A DNA stretch of 64,000 bases from Desulfamplus sp964425195 (lineage in GTDB: Bacteria; Desulfobacterota; Desulfobacteria; Desulfobacterales; Desulfobacteraceae), in NCBI GenBank assembly GCA_964425195.1, contig CAYRLG010000015.1:1-64000 (forward strand), in the 5' to 3' direction. Shown here piece after piece: positions 8,441 through 17,886 of the stretch. Below the pieces are notes generated by a model, which was not told the DNA's origin, did no database searches, and saw only the letters and a list, made by a program, of their open reading frames with translations. The position numbers and the translations under genes were made by a program. Positions within the stretch are counted from its first letter, which is position 1. Each line of letters begins with the position of its first letter.

Positions 8441-9517
8441 TCACCTAAGAAGAGAGTCGTCCTGAGCAACCCTTCGGATTAGCTCTTTATAATCTAAAGC
8501 ACCGTTACATCCAGGAGCATACTCAAAAATAGTTTTACCATAAGATGGTGCTTCACTAAAATGTTCATTATATCTAATAGGTTTGCAGATAAATTCGCTA
8601 TAAAGTTGTTTAAGTTTTTTCAAAATCTCCTGAGGATGTTTTACACGAGTATCCATAAATGTTGGAACTATATATTTTAATGCAACATCTTTACGATATT
8701 TGTGAATAGAGCTTAAACTTTTAATAAATTCAGTAAGTCCTTGATAGGGCATAGCTTCTAAAGCAACCGGAACAAGAACCTCTGTGACATAAAACATAAC
8801 ATTTATAGTAAGAGAGTCCCATCCTGGTGACGTGTCCACAATTACAAAGTCATACTGCTCATCAACTCCGGTAAGCGATTCCGATAATGTCCACTCTTGC
8901 CCAATAGTTTTTTTATCAATAATTCTTTTTACACCTGCAAGAGATCGTCCTCCAGCTAAAAGCCAAAGATTTTTACGAGCCTCTATGGTTGCCTCTTTTG
9001 CTGATAGTTCACCCGTCAAAAGTTCCGTTAAACCAGCATTAGGTTTTTTACCAAGATTGTAAGCAGACTGTCCTTGAGTATCAGTATCAATAAGAAGAAC
9101 TTTAAAACCAGCAAGAGCAAGACCAGCACTTAAGTTTACAGATGTAGTGGTTTTACCAACACCCCCTTTGCTAAGGGAGACAGATATCCTTCGTGTAATG
9201 GCTGTCTTTTTAGCACCTAAACCATTTGATTTAATCTCCTCAGAAGAGATAATCTGTTGTTTAGAAGGTTCAATTGAAGTTTCAGTTGAAGAAGAGAGTA
9301 AATCAGACTGTGGAAGGGAAGAGGCTGAGATAGCTCCCTGTGAGGTAACAGAATCTGATAAGGCTGATGAAGGTGCAGGTTGTGTAATTTGGTTTAGAAT
9401 AATTGGAAATCTGTGTTCACAAGATTTGCAACGGGCAACAACTTTTTTACCCGCAGGGATATTGGCAATATTTACATGGTGTTGTTTTGCACACTTCGGG
9501 CAGACAATGACAGTCAC
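8441..9517 (-). CDS. ParA/MinD-like ATPase with N-terminal zinc ribbon
   Basis: A deviant-Walker ATPase of the ParA/Soj type. Residues 1-35 are a zinc ribbon of the MJ0042 kind with Cys6/Cys9 and Cys30/Cys33. A ~75-residue Ser/Gln/Glu-rich linker follows. The P-loop is LSKGGVGKTTTS (~115-126), then LLIDTDTQGQSAYNLG, then FVIVDTSPGWDSLT. Start chosen: GTG at 9517, because a GGAGG lies 4 bases upstream and the zinc ribbon begins right there. An upstream in-frame GTG at 9586 would add 23 residues but has no ribosome-binding site. No ParB is adjacent, so it is unlikely to be the chromosome segregation ParA; positioning of a protein complex is more probable. It lies 123 bp downstream of a PilZ gene on the same strand. 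Confidence 0.85.
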   Translation of the reverse strand: MTVIVCPKCAKQHHVNIANIPAGKKVVARCKSCEHRFPIILNQITQPAPSSALSDSVTSQGAISASSLPQSDLLSSSTETSIEPSKQQIISSEEIKSNGLGAKKTAITRRISVSLSKGGVGKTTTSVNLSAGLALAGFKVLLIDTDTQGQSAYNLGKKPNAGLTELLTGELSAKEATIEARKNLWLLAGGRSLAGVKRIIDKKTIGQEWTLSESLTGVDEQYDFVIVDTSPGWDSLTINVMFYVTEVLVPVALEAMPYQGLTEFIKSLSSIHKYRKDVALKYIVPTFMDTRVKHPQEILKKLKQLYSEFICKPIRYNEHFSEAPSYGKTIFEYAPGCNGALDYKELIRRVAQDDSLLR

Positions 9518-9640
9518 TTGTCCTCCTTTTTCAACTTTTCTAAAAATTGCATCAATGTCTGAGTTGCTTTGTCTATATCGTTGCACTCAGGGAGCTAATT
9601 AATCTTATATTTACTATTTTAGACGCTATCAGAAGCAGAA

Positions 9641-10120
9641 TTAGTCACTATTTGTATCTTCAACACACTCATTAAGCAATCTTTTTTTTAACTCATCGCA
9701 TATCTCTTCGATTCGTTTATTACCTGTAAATGATATTGCGTGCTCCAAATTGAGCCATTTTACGCCAAAAAGTGGTGGAGAATCCTTCACAGATGTAATA
9801 TGCACAATTTGACACTCAATATCATTGAATTTATCCTTTCCAAGGATCAATTCACAGCCAGATAGTAACTGTCCTTTAAAAAAGGAGAGGTCTTCCACCA
9901 TTAAAACCCCTGCTCCCTTTGCATTAATATCTTCAACAGGAAAGGAGACTCCATTTATGATAATCGAAAAGTGATTCTGCTCACGTATGGGGATACGAAA
10001 TGACTTTCTAACTGTTACAGAGTTTAATTCATCACCATCCAACTCCATAATCTCAATTGATTCTTCATTTAGCTCTTCAACTGACCCATTAAGCAATTTC
10101 TCATTTAACTGCTCACCCAT
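9641..10120 (-). CDS. PilZ-domain protein
   Basis: A 159-residue protein whose central part (~residues 33-125) is a PilZ domain, the usual c-di-GMP receptor fold. The RxxxR motif is present (RKSFR). The second motif reads DINAKG, so the normal Ser of [D/N]xSxxG is Asn; binding is plausible but not certain. Flanking segments are acidic at the N-terminus and helical at the C-terminus. Start ATG at 10120 follows AAGGTG. It lies upstream of the zinc-ribbon ParA-like gene, so the two may act together in placing or switching a surface structure (inference). Confidence 0.85.
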   Translation of the reverse strand: MGEQLNEKLLNGSVEELNEESIEIMELDGDELNSVTVRKSFRIPIREQNHFSIIINGVSFPVEDINAKGAGVLMVEDLSFFKGQLLSGCELILGKDKFNDIECQIVHITSVKDSPPLFGVKWLNLEHAISFTGNKRIEEICDELKKRLLNECVEDTNSD

Positions 10121-10242
10121 AATAGTTACACCTTTACATATATTATTTTTTTATAAAAAATAATATATCAATATAGAAATTGACAGGCAAGAAAAATAAT
10201 AAAATCATTCATATTTTTATGAGTGTCTTTTTGAACAAAACT

Positions 10243-10291
10243 GTAGTTTCCCAAACTCTTAATACTTAAATACTAAGGAGTGGGAAACTAC
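10243..10291 (-). terminator. Hairpin downstream of the fumarase gene
   Basis: Inverted repeat GTAGTTTCCCA (10243-10253) / TGGGAAACTAC (10281-10291), with further partial pairing inside (ACTCTTA/TAAGGAG). On the minus strand it is followed by AGTTTTGTT. It lies between the fum stop codon and the PilZ gene, as expected of the terminator of the metabolic cluster. Confidence 0.55.
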
Positions 10292-10341
10292 GTAAATCAA
10301 ATAATTTCAGACAATTAACATATAATATTATATTGCAAATA

Positions 10342-11952
10342 TTAAACAAATTGACTATAAAAATCATTGCCCTTATCATCAACAATAATAAATGCGGGAA
10401 AATCTTCAACAGTAATCATAAAGACAGCTTCCATTCCAAGCTCTTCGTACTCCACAAGCTCCACCTTTTTGATGAAATCCTTACCCAACCTTGCAGCAGG
10501 ACCACCAGGAGAGCCAAGATAAAAACCACCATACTGCTTACAAGAATCAGTAACCTGTTTCGAACGGTTACCTTTTGCAAGCATAATCATTGATGCACCC
10601 TCTTTCTGGAATAGAGGAACATAAGTGTCCATTCTGCCAGCAGTTGTAGGACCAAAAGAACCAGACGCTTGACCTTCTGGAGTTTTGGCAGGACCTGCAT
10701 AGTATATTATATGGTTTCTTATGTAATCAGGCAACCCCTCTCCTTTATCAAAACGCTCTTTAAATTTAGAATGTGCAATATCTCTTGCAACAATAATTTT
10801 CCCAGAGAGCAAAAGCCTTGTTGCAACTGGGTATTTACTCAACTGAGCAAGGATATCTTTCATTGGGCGGTTAAGATCAATACGTACAGGTTCTGACATT
10901 TCAGGTTCTTTGGCAGGAAGATATTTTGCTGGATTCTCCTCAAGCTGCTCCAAGAAAATTCCGTCTTGTGTAATTTTTCCTTTTATCTGACGATCTGCAC
11001 TACAGCTTACACCAATACCAACGGGACAAGATGCGCCGTGTCTTGGCATTCTTATTACCCTTACATCTAATGCAAAATGTTTGCCACCAAACTGGGCACC
11101 AAGACCAAGTTTCTCTGCACGAGCCATGACCTTTGCCTCAATATCTTTATCTCTAAAAGCATGTCCTGACTCATCTCCCTCTAACGGCAAAGAGTCTAAA
11201 TATCGAGCAGATGCAAGTTTTACAGCTTTGAGATTTGCTTCTGCAGATGTACCTCCAATAACAAAGGCTATATAATACGGAGGACATGCGGCTGTTCCAA
11301 GTGATTTCATCTTTTCAGTCATAAAATCGAGCAAAATCTCTTCAGAATTTAATACAGCCTTTGTCATCTGATATAAAAAGGTTTTATTGGCAGAGCCTCC
11401 ACCTTTTGCCATAAAGAGAAAGTGGTATTCATCTCCTTGTGTTGCATAAATTTCAACCTGAGCTGGCAGATTATTTTTAGTATTTTTTTCTTTGTACATT
11501 GTAAATGGGGCATTCTGAGAATATCGTAAGTAGTTCTGGGTATATGCCTCAAAAACTCCTTTTGAGAGTGCGTACTCATCATCGCTGCCTGTCCACACCT
11601 GCTGACCTTTTTTACCCATAACTATTGCTGTTCCAGTATCTTGGCACATTGGGTAAACTCTATCAGCCGCAATTACAGCATTTTTTAAAAGTTCGAGAGC
11701 AATATAGCGATCATTGTCTGAACTTTCAGGATCGTCCATAATACTCTGAAGTTTTACAAGATGCTCTGGTCTGTAAAGATGAGCAACATCTTTGAATGCT
11801 GCTCGAGAGAGTTCAGTCAAAGCTTCAGGTTCAACTACAAGCACCTGTTTACCATTGAATTGAGCTGTTTTTACATAATTTTTTGAGATGAGTCTGTATG
11901 GGGTGGTATCTTCACCAAGAGGGAACATCTTTGTATATTTGAATTCGGTCAT
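10342..11952 (-). CDS. fumA: Fumarate hydratase, class I (iron-sulfur)
   Basis: An oxygen-sensitive [4Fe-4S] fumarase that hydrates fumarate to (S)-malate. The 536-residue chain combines the alpha and beta parts that are separate subunits in some anaerobes. The N-terminal part has MCQDTGTAIVMGKKGQQVW and FMAKGGGSANKTF. The middle has GASCPVGIGVSCSADRQ, and the beta part has LSGKIIVARDIAHSK, YAGPAKTPEG and FGPTTAGRMD, all characteristic of class I enzymes. It is the last gene of the minus-strand cluster, 166 bp after frdB; the gap contains a palindrome and short ATCCT repeats, so it may be partly independently transcribed. In context it performs the fumarate-to-malate step after FrdCAB. Confidence 0.96.
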   Translation of the reverse strand: MTEFKYTKMFPLGEDTTPYRLISKNYVKTAQFNGKQVLVVEPEALTELSRAAFKDVAHLYRPEHLVKLQSIMDDPESSDNDRYIALELLKNAVIAADRVYPMCQDTGTAIVMGKKGQQVWTGSDDEYALSKGVFEAYTQNYLRYSQNAPFTMYKEKNTKNNLPAQVEIYATQGDEYHFLFMAKGGGSANKTFLYQMTKAVLNSEEILLDFMTEKMKSLGTAACPPYYIAFVIGGTSAEANLKAVKLASARYLDSLPLEGDESGHAFRDKDIEAKVMARAEKLGLGAQFGGKHFALDVRVIRMPRHGASCPVGIGVSCSADRQIKGKITQDGIFLEQLEENPAKYLPAKEPEMSEPVRIDLNRPMKDILAQLSKYPVATRLLLSGKIIVARDIAHSKFKERFDKGEGLPDYIRNHIIYYAGPAKTPEGQASGSFGPTTAGRMDTYVPLFQKEGASMIMLAKGNRSKQVTDSCKQYGGFYLGSPGGPAARLGKDFIKKVELVEYEELGMEAVFMITVEDFPAFIIVDDKGNDFYSQFV

Positions 11953-12004
11953 TGCTATTATTTTCCTCGCTAAAAAATCAGTGCAATCCGTATGTAATCA
12001 GGTT

Positions 12005-12029
12005 AATCCGTGATTATGAATCACGGATT
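12005..12029. repeat. Palindrome upstream of fumA with adjacent ATCCT repeats
   Basis: Perfect 11-bp stem AATCCGTGATT (12005-12015) / AATCACGGATT (12019-12029) with a 3-base loop. Nearby, ATCCT recurs at 12073, 12083, 12091 and 12099, ending in ATCCTGATTCAGA. The same word forms a hairpin at 18878-18920. It looks like a dispersed intergenic repeat rather than a classic terminator. Confidence 0.5.
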
Positions 12030-12118
12030 GCCACATATTAAAGAATTTGAAGGATTAAAAAAAGTCAGTTCTATCCTAATTTATCCTTTAATCCTGAAAT
12101 CCTGATTCAGACAATTAG

Positions 12119-12850
12119 TCATTTTACAAGTGCCATTCTTCTTCTAAGATATGCTATTTGTGTTTGGTGAGGCAGATCTTTTGGGCAATAATCTTGACAA
12201 CCTAAAAGGGTCATACATCCAAAAACACCTTCATCATCACCAACTATCTCGTAAAATTCCTCATCTGACCTTTTATCCCTTGGATCAAGAGCATATCGCG
12301 CAAGACGCATAAATCCAACAGCAGTCAAAAAGCCATCACGCATACGTTTAGTAGCACAGGCAGAGACGCAACAACCGCACTCTACACAACGCTCAAGCTC
12401 ATAAATTTGCTCTGCAATATCTGGGTCCATTCTCTCTTCAAGCCTATCTAAATCAACGCTGTCCGCATAAGTGTCATGTATCCAACTCTCTACACGCTCG
12501 CTCATCGCACGCATAAATTTTCCTGTATTTACTGATAAATCCCCGATAAGCTCAAACCCTGGAAGAGGTAGAAGTTTTATCTCTCCATCTGGAAATTTTG
12601 ATGTCAAAGTCCTGCAAGCAAGGTCAGGATGTCCATTGATTATCATTGCACATGAACCACATATTCCAGCTCGACAGATAAAATCAAACTGAAGTGATGG
12701 ATCATAGTTTTCCCTTATGTCATTTAATGCAATAAAGATTGTCATGCCCGGCGCCTCTTTTACCTCATAAGTCTTCATAGTCGGAACATCACCCTTTACT
12801 TGCGGATTGTATCTTAATATGTGAAATTTCAATATTCTTTCATCACTCAT
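12119..12850 (-). CDS. frdB: Fumarate reductase/succinate dehydrogenase iron-sulfur subunit
   Basis: The electron-transfer subunit linking the flavoprotein to the membrane cytochrome. The 243-residue chain has an N-terminal plant-type ferredoxin domain with [2Fe-2S] Cys59, Cys64, Cys67 and Cys79 (CRAGICGSC). The C-terminal domain holds the [4Fe-4S] cluster (CVECGCCVSAC, from Cys155) and the [3Fe-4S] cluster (Cys212, Cys218, Cys222; CMTLLGCQDYC). The size is close to Wolinella FrdB (239). It lies 113 bp downstream of frdA. It faces the cytoplasm as part of the peripheral arm. The name frdB versus sdhB depends on physiological direction, which the sequence does not fix. Confidence 0.96.
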   Translation of the reverse strand: MSDERILKFHILRYNPQVKGDVPTMKTYEVKEAPGMTIFIALNDIRENYDPSLQFDFICRAGICGSCAMIINGHPDLACRTLTSKFPDGEIKLLPLPGFELIGDLSVNTGKFMRAMSERVESWIHDTYADSVDLDRLEERMDPDIAEQIYELERCVECGCCVSACATKRMRDGFLTAVGFMRLARYALDPRDKRSDEEFYEIVGDDEGVFGCMTLLGCQDYCPKDLPHQTQIAYLRRRMALVK

Positions 12851-12963
12851 TATATAAATATCTCCATAATAAATCTGTATGGTAAAATGTCTGTAAGGTA
12901 TTGATTTTTAAATTTTAAACGCTCTTTCTCTAACGCATATATTATATTCATGGCAGAAATGGG

Positions 12964-14934
12964 CTATTTAAAACCTCTTCCAATTCTCTCATTTTTCCCT
13001 CTGAATTTTTCGGGAATTTCTATTGGATTTAAAAGACTTTGAAGCTCAAAACGGTCTGTATTGGGATTTGCCTTTTTGATCTCCTCTATTTGGGCAACTC
13101 TTTTTTCTGTATCAGGATGGTGAATTGTATTATCAACACCATAACCTCTTGAACCCGGAGGCATCTCCATCTTCATAACATCAAGCTCTTCATATTTGAC
13201 TTCCGGTAAATCTGCATTTTCATCGGGCCAAAAGGTCAAAGTTCTTTTTAACCAATCACGATCGTTTCTTTCTGGATAATCCTCTCTTGCATGTGCCCCG
13301 CGACTCTCTTTTCTGAGCATTGCACCATAAGCCACACATTGAGCAAGTCGTATCATCTTAGGAACTCTAATTGCCTCTACAAGTTCAGGATTAGAAGAGC
13401 TTATCTTATGTCTAAGGGCAATATTTTTTGATCTCTGATGCAGCACCTTCAACTCTTCAACAGCTTTAGAGAGATCAGTCTCATTTCTAAATATTCCAAC
13501 CTTATCCATCATAATCTGCTGCATCTCTTTTTTAAGAGTAAATGGATTTTCTCCCTTTTCACGGGTCAAAAGTGTAGATATCTTATCTTGTTCACGATTG
13601 ATAAACTTCTCAATCAGTTTTGTATCTATCTTAAGTGGATTTTGGGCACAGTAATCAGCAACATACTCTCCAACAATCATTCCAGCAACAACAGTTTCAG
13701 CAACTGAGTTGCCGCCTAAACGGTTAAAACCATGCATATCCCAACAAGCAGCTTCTCCAGCAGAGAATAAACCTCTCATAGTTGGGCTTTCGCCTGTGGG
13801 TTTAGTTCTTACTCCGCCCATTGAGTAGTGTTGTGTAGGTCTAACTGGAATATACTCTTTAACAGGATCAATACCGAGAAAATATTCGCAAATCTCTTTT
13901 ACTTCTCGAAGGTTTTTTTCAATGTGTGCTCTGCCAAGAAGAGTGATATCAAGCCATAGATGATCACCATATCTTGATGGAACACCTTTGCCTTTTCTTA
14001 TGTGTTCAGTCATTCGGCGAGATACAACATCTCTTGATGCAAGCTCTTTTTTACCCGGCTCATAATCTGGCATAAATCTATAGCCATCTTTATCAAGCAA
14101 AAGACCACCATCACCACGACACCCTTCAGTGGTTAAAATTCCAACCGGAACTATTGCTGTGGGGTGGAACTGAACAGCCTCCATATTTCCAAGAGGTGCA
14201 ACTCCAGTCTCAAGAGCTATTGCATTTCCAATACCTTCAGAGATAACAGCATTAGTTGTAACAGCGTAGAGACGACCATAGCCACCGGTTGCAATTACTG
14301 TAGCTTTAGCAACGTATGCAATCAATTCACCTGTAATAAGGTCACGAACAATAGCACCATAACAGACACCATCTTCGTGAATAAGTGCAATTGCCTCTTT
14401 TCTTTCATGTACCTGAATCCCAAGTTGAATTGCCTTGTTATCCATTGCATAAAGCATTGTATGACCAGTTCCATCTGATGTAAAACAGGTTCTCCATTTT
14501 TTTGTACCACCAAAATCCCTTGATGTTATTAAGCCATGAGCTTCATCTTTTTCTGTAATAGTCACCTTCTGACCATTGATTACAACCTCACGGTCACCTT
14601 TTCTGACTCGACTCCAAGGAACACCCCATGCACAGAGCTGACGAATTGCTTTTGGAGCAGTATTTACAAACATTCTTGCAACATCTTGATCACAACCCCA
14701 GTCACTACCCTTTACTGTATCCTCAAAATGTACATCTTCGTTGTCACCCTCACCTTTTACACTCGCTCCAAGGCTTGCCTGCATTCCACCTTGAGCTGCT
14801 GCTGAATGGGAACGCTTAGCTGGCATCAACGATAAAACTATACTGTCATACCCTCGCTGTCTTGCTGCTATGGCAATTCTAAGTCCTGCAAGACCGCCGC
14901 CGATTATGAGTGAATCTGTATATATTATATTCAT
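12964..14934 (-). CDS. frdA: Fumarate reductase/succinate dehydrogenase flavoprotein subunit
   Basis: The catalytic subunit, interconverting succinate and fumarate with covalently bound FAD. It is 656 residues, the same length as Wolinella succinogenes FrdA. The FAD-binding N-terminus is IIGGGLAGLRIA, and the flavin-linking His is His43 in KRSHSAAAQGGMQ. Further family motifs are ATGGYGRLY, VQFHPTAIVP, TEGCRGDGG and SAGEAACWDMHGFNRLGGNS; the Arg and His residues in them bind the dicarboxylate. It starts 16 bp after the frdC stop, so frdCAB is one operon in the Wolinella/epsilonproteobacterial and deltaproteobacterial order. Enzymes of this class work in both directions in vivo in related bacteria. 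Confidence 0.97.
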   Translation of the reverse strand: MNIIYTDSLIIGGGLAGLRIAIAARQRGYDSIVLSLMPAKRSHSAAAQGGMQASLGASVKGEGDNEDVHFEDTVKGSDWGCDQDVARMFVNTAPKAIRQLCAWGVPWSRVRKGDREVVINGQKVTITEKDEAHGLITSRDFGGTKKWRTCFTSDGTGHTMLYAMDNKAIQLGIQVHERKEAIALIHEDGVCYGAIVRDLITGELIAYVAKATVIATGGYGRLYAVTTNAVISEGIGNAIALETGVAPLGNMEAVQFHPTAIVPVGILTTEGCRGDGGLLLDKDGYRFMPDYEPGKKELASRDVVSRRMTEHIRKGKGVPSRYGDHLWLDITLLGRAHIEKNLREVKEICEYFLGIDPVKEYIPVRPTQHYSMGGVRTKPTGESPTMRGLFSAGEAACWDMHGFNRLGGNSVAETVVAGMIVGEYVADYCAQNPLKIDTKLIEKFINREQDKISTLLTREKGENPFTLKKEMQQIMMDKVGIFRNETDLSKAVEELKVLHQRSKNIALRHKISSSNPELVEAIRVPKMIRLAQCVAYGAMLRKESRGAHAREDYPERNDRDWLKRTLTFWPDENADLPEVKYEELDVMKMEMPPGSRGYGVDNTIHHPDTEKRVAQIEEIKKANPNTDRFELQSLLNPIEIPEKFRGKNERIGRGFK

Positions 14935-14950
14935 TTATTCTCCTTAAATA

Positions 14951-15670
14951 TTACAACCTTATCCCAATCACAGTAAATACTAACCAAGCTAAAAGCCCCA
15001 ACGCTAAGAAAAATATAGTAAGTCGTTTTTTCAACACTTTGAGATATTTTCTTGCCCCACCACGATCCTCTTGATTAAACCAATCAAACTTGTCGAACCA
15101 TCCCCATTTCATGGCAAGCCTGTAAAGCCCAATTGTTCCATGAAGCTCAACAGCAAAAAGAAGAACAAGGTAAAGAGGCCACATATTATGGGTAACAAAC
15201 CTTGACGCTGATAACTCAGCATTAATTTGTCCCGGATTAGTTAGCATAATATAGAGATGTACAGAGCCAAGAAAAAACATGATAAAAGCAGTTACAACCT
15301 GAATATACCAAAGATTTGTATCTTCATGTTTCATCATTTGCATCTGATTTCTAAAAATTGCGTGTTGCTTCCATGAAATCGGGAATTTTCTTACACCAAG
15401 TGCGGCATGAATAATAAAAAGTGTAAAAACTACCAACACAGCAAAGAATACTGCTGCTGGGTAGCCGTGCCCTGTACTTGAAAGAAAAGACAGCTCCATA
15501 GTTTTAGCTACAAAGTTAAAAGCACCTTTTCCAAGCACAATGCTTCCAACAAGCATCATGTGAACCCACATGAAAAGTCCAAGAATAAGCCCTGTTCCGC
15601 TCTGAATGAGATCAAGCCTTGCAGGTAATCTGCTTTTTTTGATCTTTTCGTGAATAATTAAACTCTCCAT
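14951..15670 (-). CDS. frdC: Diheme cytochrome b subunit of fumarate reductase/succinate dehydrogenase
   Basis: A 239-residue membrane anchor with about five transmembrane helices that carries two hemes b and the menaquinone site. His37, His88, His138 and His177 match the four heme ligands of Wolinella FrdC in spacing (51, 50 and 39 here; 49, 50 and 39 there). Glu59 and Glu175 fall at the positions of Wolinella Glu66 and Glu180, the menaquinol-site and E-pathway glutamates. This points to a type B, menaquinone-linked complex able to couple electron transfer to transmembrane proton movement. It is the first gene of frdCAB and lies 156 bp downstream of sucD. Confidence 0.93.
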   Translation of the reverse strand: MESLIIHEKIKKSRLPARLDLIQSGTGLILGLFMWVHMMLVGSIVLGKGAFNFVAKTMELSFLSSTGHGYPAAVFFAVLVVFTLFIIHAALGVRKFPISWKQHAIFRNQMQMMKHEDTNLWYIQVVTAFIMFFLGSVHLYIMLTNPGQINAELSASRFVTHNMWPLYLVLLFAVELHGTIGLYRLAMKWGWFDKFDWFNQEDRGGARKYLKVLKKRLTIFFLALGLLAWLVFTVIGIRL

Positions 15671-15826
15671 TTTTCCTCCGTTTTTTATTGAAATATTTTG
15701 TCTGAATCAAAAATTATGCTGATTTTATTCTTTTTAATCTATAGTAACCACTTCTTAACTTTAAGCGATCTTTTAAGATCTATATAATCAGTTATTCAGA
15801 CGTTTATTAAAATCCATTAATTTATA

Positions 15827-16696
15827 TCAAAAAACACGTTTTGAAATATCGCCAATCTCTCCAAGATTTTCACAAACATGAATACCGTTTCTCTTCATAG
15901 CTTCTATCTTTGCCTGACCCGTTCCGCTGCTGCCACTTATAATTGCTCCCGCATGTCCCATTCTTCTTCCCGGAGGTGCAGTAAGTCCAGCAATAAATCC
16001 AACTACAGGTTTGGTAAGATTATTCTTAATGTACTCTGCCGCCTCTTCTTCTGCGTTACCGCCAATTTCGCCAACCATTACAATCCCTTTTGTATCAGGA
16101 TCATCTTGAAATGCTTTGAGGACATCAATAAAGTTTGTCCCATTAATAGGGTCACCGCCAATGCCGATACAGGTAGTCTGCCCAAGTCCCTGCTTGGTCA
16201 ACTGATCAACCACCTCATAAGTGAGCGTTCCAGAACGTGACACCACCCCAATTGGTCCTCCAGCTTTATGGATTTTTCCAGGCATAATTCCTATTTTGCA
16301 CTCACCAGGTGTTATGATTCCCGGACAATTTGGACCTATTAATCGACACTGTTTTGTTGCAAGAAAGTTTTTAACCTTAAGCATATCCAACACTGGTATC
16401 CCTTCGGTTATTGCAACAATCAGATTAACTCCTGCATCTGCTGCCTCCATTATTGCATCTGCACCAAACGGTGGTGGTACAAATATTAAACTTGCATTTG
16501 CTCCAGTTGACTTAACTGCTGATTTTACTGTGTTAAACACAGGTATATCATCCATCTTCTGTCCTCCTTTACCAGGAGTAACACCCGCCACAATATTTGT
16601 GCCATATTCTACACACTGTCTTGTATGGAACTGCCCCTCTTTCCCTGTAATTCCCTGCACAAGAACTCGAGTGTTTTTATTTACAAATATACTCAT
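15827..16696 (-). CDS. sucD: Succinyl-CoA synthetase alpha subunit
   Basis: Together with SucC it makes succinate and ATP (or GTP) from succinyl-CoA, or the reverse. The 289-residue protein has the CoA-binding N-terminal Rossmann part (VQGITGKEGQFHTRQ) and GPNCPGIITPGECKIGIMPG. The phosphorylated active-site His is His248 in RRMGHAGAIISGSSGTG. It is 13 bp from sucC, so the two are co-translated in the usual beta-alpha order. In this cluster it connects the methylmalonyl-CoA mutase product to FrdCAB by substrate-level phosphorylation. Confidence 0.97.
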   Translation of the reverse strand: MSIFVNKNTRVLVQGITGKEGQFHTRQCVEYGTNIVAGVTPGKGGQKMDDIPVFNTVKSAVKSTGANASLIFVPPPFGADAIMEAADAGVNLIVAITEGIPVLDMLKVKNFLATKQCRLIGPNCPGIITPGECKIGIMPGKIHKAGGPIGVVSRSGTLTYEVVDQLTKQGLGQTTCIGIGGDPINGTNFIDVLKAFQDDPDTKGIVMVGEIGGNAEEEAAEYIKNNLTKPVVGFIAGLTAPPGRRMGHAGAIISGSSGTGQAKIEAMKRNGIHVCENLGEIGDISKRVF

Positions 16697-16709
16697 ATAT
16701 TTTCTCTCC

Positions 16710-17867
16710 TCACACAGCCGCTGCTATTTTTGCTGCCGCATCTTTTAAATCTGATGCACTCATAAGATTAAATCCAGAATCAGCAAGTATCTTTTTGCCT
16801 GTTTCAACATTTGTGCCTTCCATACGAACAACGACGGGAATATTAATACCAATCTTTTTTGCTGCCTGAACAACGCCTTCAGCAAACACATCACATCTTA
16901 AAATACCGCCAAAAATATTAATAAGTACTGCTTTAACTTTTTTATCCATCAAAATAATTCTTAGTGCATTCTCAACCATTTCAGCAGTTGCACCGCCTCC
17001 AACATCCATAAAATTAGCAGGCTTTGCACCAGCATTTTTGATAATGTCCATTGTTGCCATTGCAAGACCAGCACCATTTACAATATTGCCAACATTACCA
17101 TCTAAATTGATGTAGTTAAGATTATATTTTGATGCTTCAACCTCTTGTGGGTCTTCTTCATCAAGGTCACGATAAGAGAGAAGGTCTTTATGTCTAAACA
17201 TTGCATTTGAATCAATATCAACTTTAGCATCAAGTGCAAGAACACGATTGTCTGCTGTTATAATTAGAGGATTTATCTCTACAAGTGAACAGTCATTAGC
17301 AACAAAAAGGGTGTAAAGTTGCTTGATCATACCTGTAAAAGGCTTCATTGCATCAGATGGCATCTCAAGTCCAAAAGCTAAATCTCTGATATGATAAGCC
17401 TGAATACCACAAAGTGGATCAACATAAACTTTGATAATTTTTTCAGGGGTTTTGGCAGCAACCTCTTCAATATCCATGCCACCCTCTTGGCTTGCCATTA
17501 TAACGATCTTTGCACTCTGACGATCAACCAACATACTTAGATAAAGCTCACGAGCAATCTTTTGCCCAGCTTCAACAAGGATTTTTTTAACCTCTTTACC
17601 AGTGGGACCTGTCTGATGAGTAACCAGAGTCATTCCTAAAATCTGGCTTGCAAGAGTTCCTACATCTTCTCTTGAAGAGGCAAGTTTAACTCCGCCACCT
17701 TTTCCACGCCCGCCTGCGTGTATCTGAGCTTTTACAACTACAGGATACCCTCCAAGCTCGTCCGCAATAGCCTGAGCCTCCTCTTTTGAAAAGGCAATTT
17801 TTCCTTCAGGAACTGGAACATCATATTTTCTAAACAGCTCCTTTGCTTGATATTCATGTATTTTCAT
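16710..17867 (-). CDS. sucC: Succinyl-CoA synthetase beta subunit
   Basis: The ATP-grasp subunit of succinyl-CoA synthetase, 385 residues (388 in E. coli). The N-terminus MKIHEYQAKELFRKYDVPVP is diagnostic. The ATP-grasp core includes VVVKAQIHAGGRGKGGGVKL, and the C-terminal ligase domain has GNVGNIVNGAGLAMATMD and NIFGGILRCDVFAEGV. The start lies 19 bp after the meaB stop. Nucleotide preference (ATP or GTP) cannot be decided from what I can see. Confidence 0.97.
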   Translation of the reverse strand: MKIHEYQAKELFRKYDVPVPEGKIAFSKEEAQAIADELGGYPVVVKAQIHAGGRGKGGGVKLASSREDVGTLASQILGMTLVTHQTGPTGKEVKKILVEAGQKIARELYLSMLVDRQSAKIVIMASQEGGMDIEEVAAKTPEKIIKVYVDPLCGIQAYHIRDLAFGLEMPSDAMKPFTGMIKQLYTLFVANDCSLVEINPLIITADNRVLALDAKVDIDSNAMFRHKDLLSYRDLDEEDPQEVEASKYNLNYINLDGNVGNIVNGAGLAMATMDIIKNAGAKPANFMDVGGGATAEMVENALRIILMDKKVKAVLINIFGGILRCDVFAEGVVQAAKKIGINIPVVVRMEGTNVETGKKILADSGFNLMSASDLKDAAAKIAAAV

Positions 17868-17886
17868 AAATTCCCTTCTATAAACT

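Noticed and set aside
9518..9586. Longer ParA-like protein starting at 9586
   Set aside because: There is no ribosome-binding site there, while GGAGG precedes the GTG at 9517 directly before the zinc ribbon.
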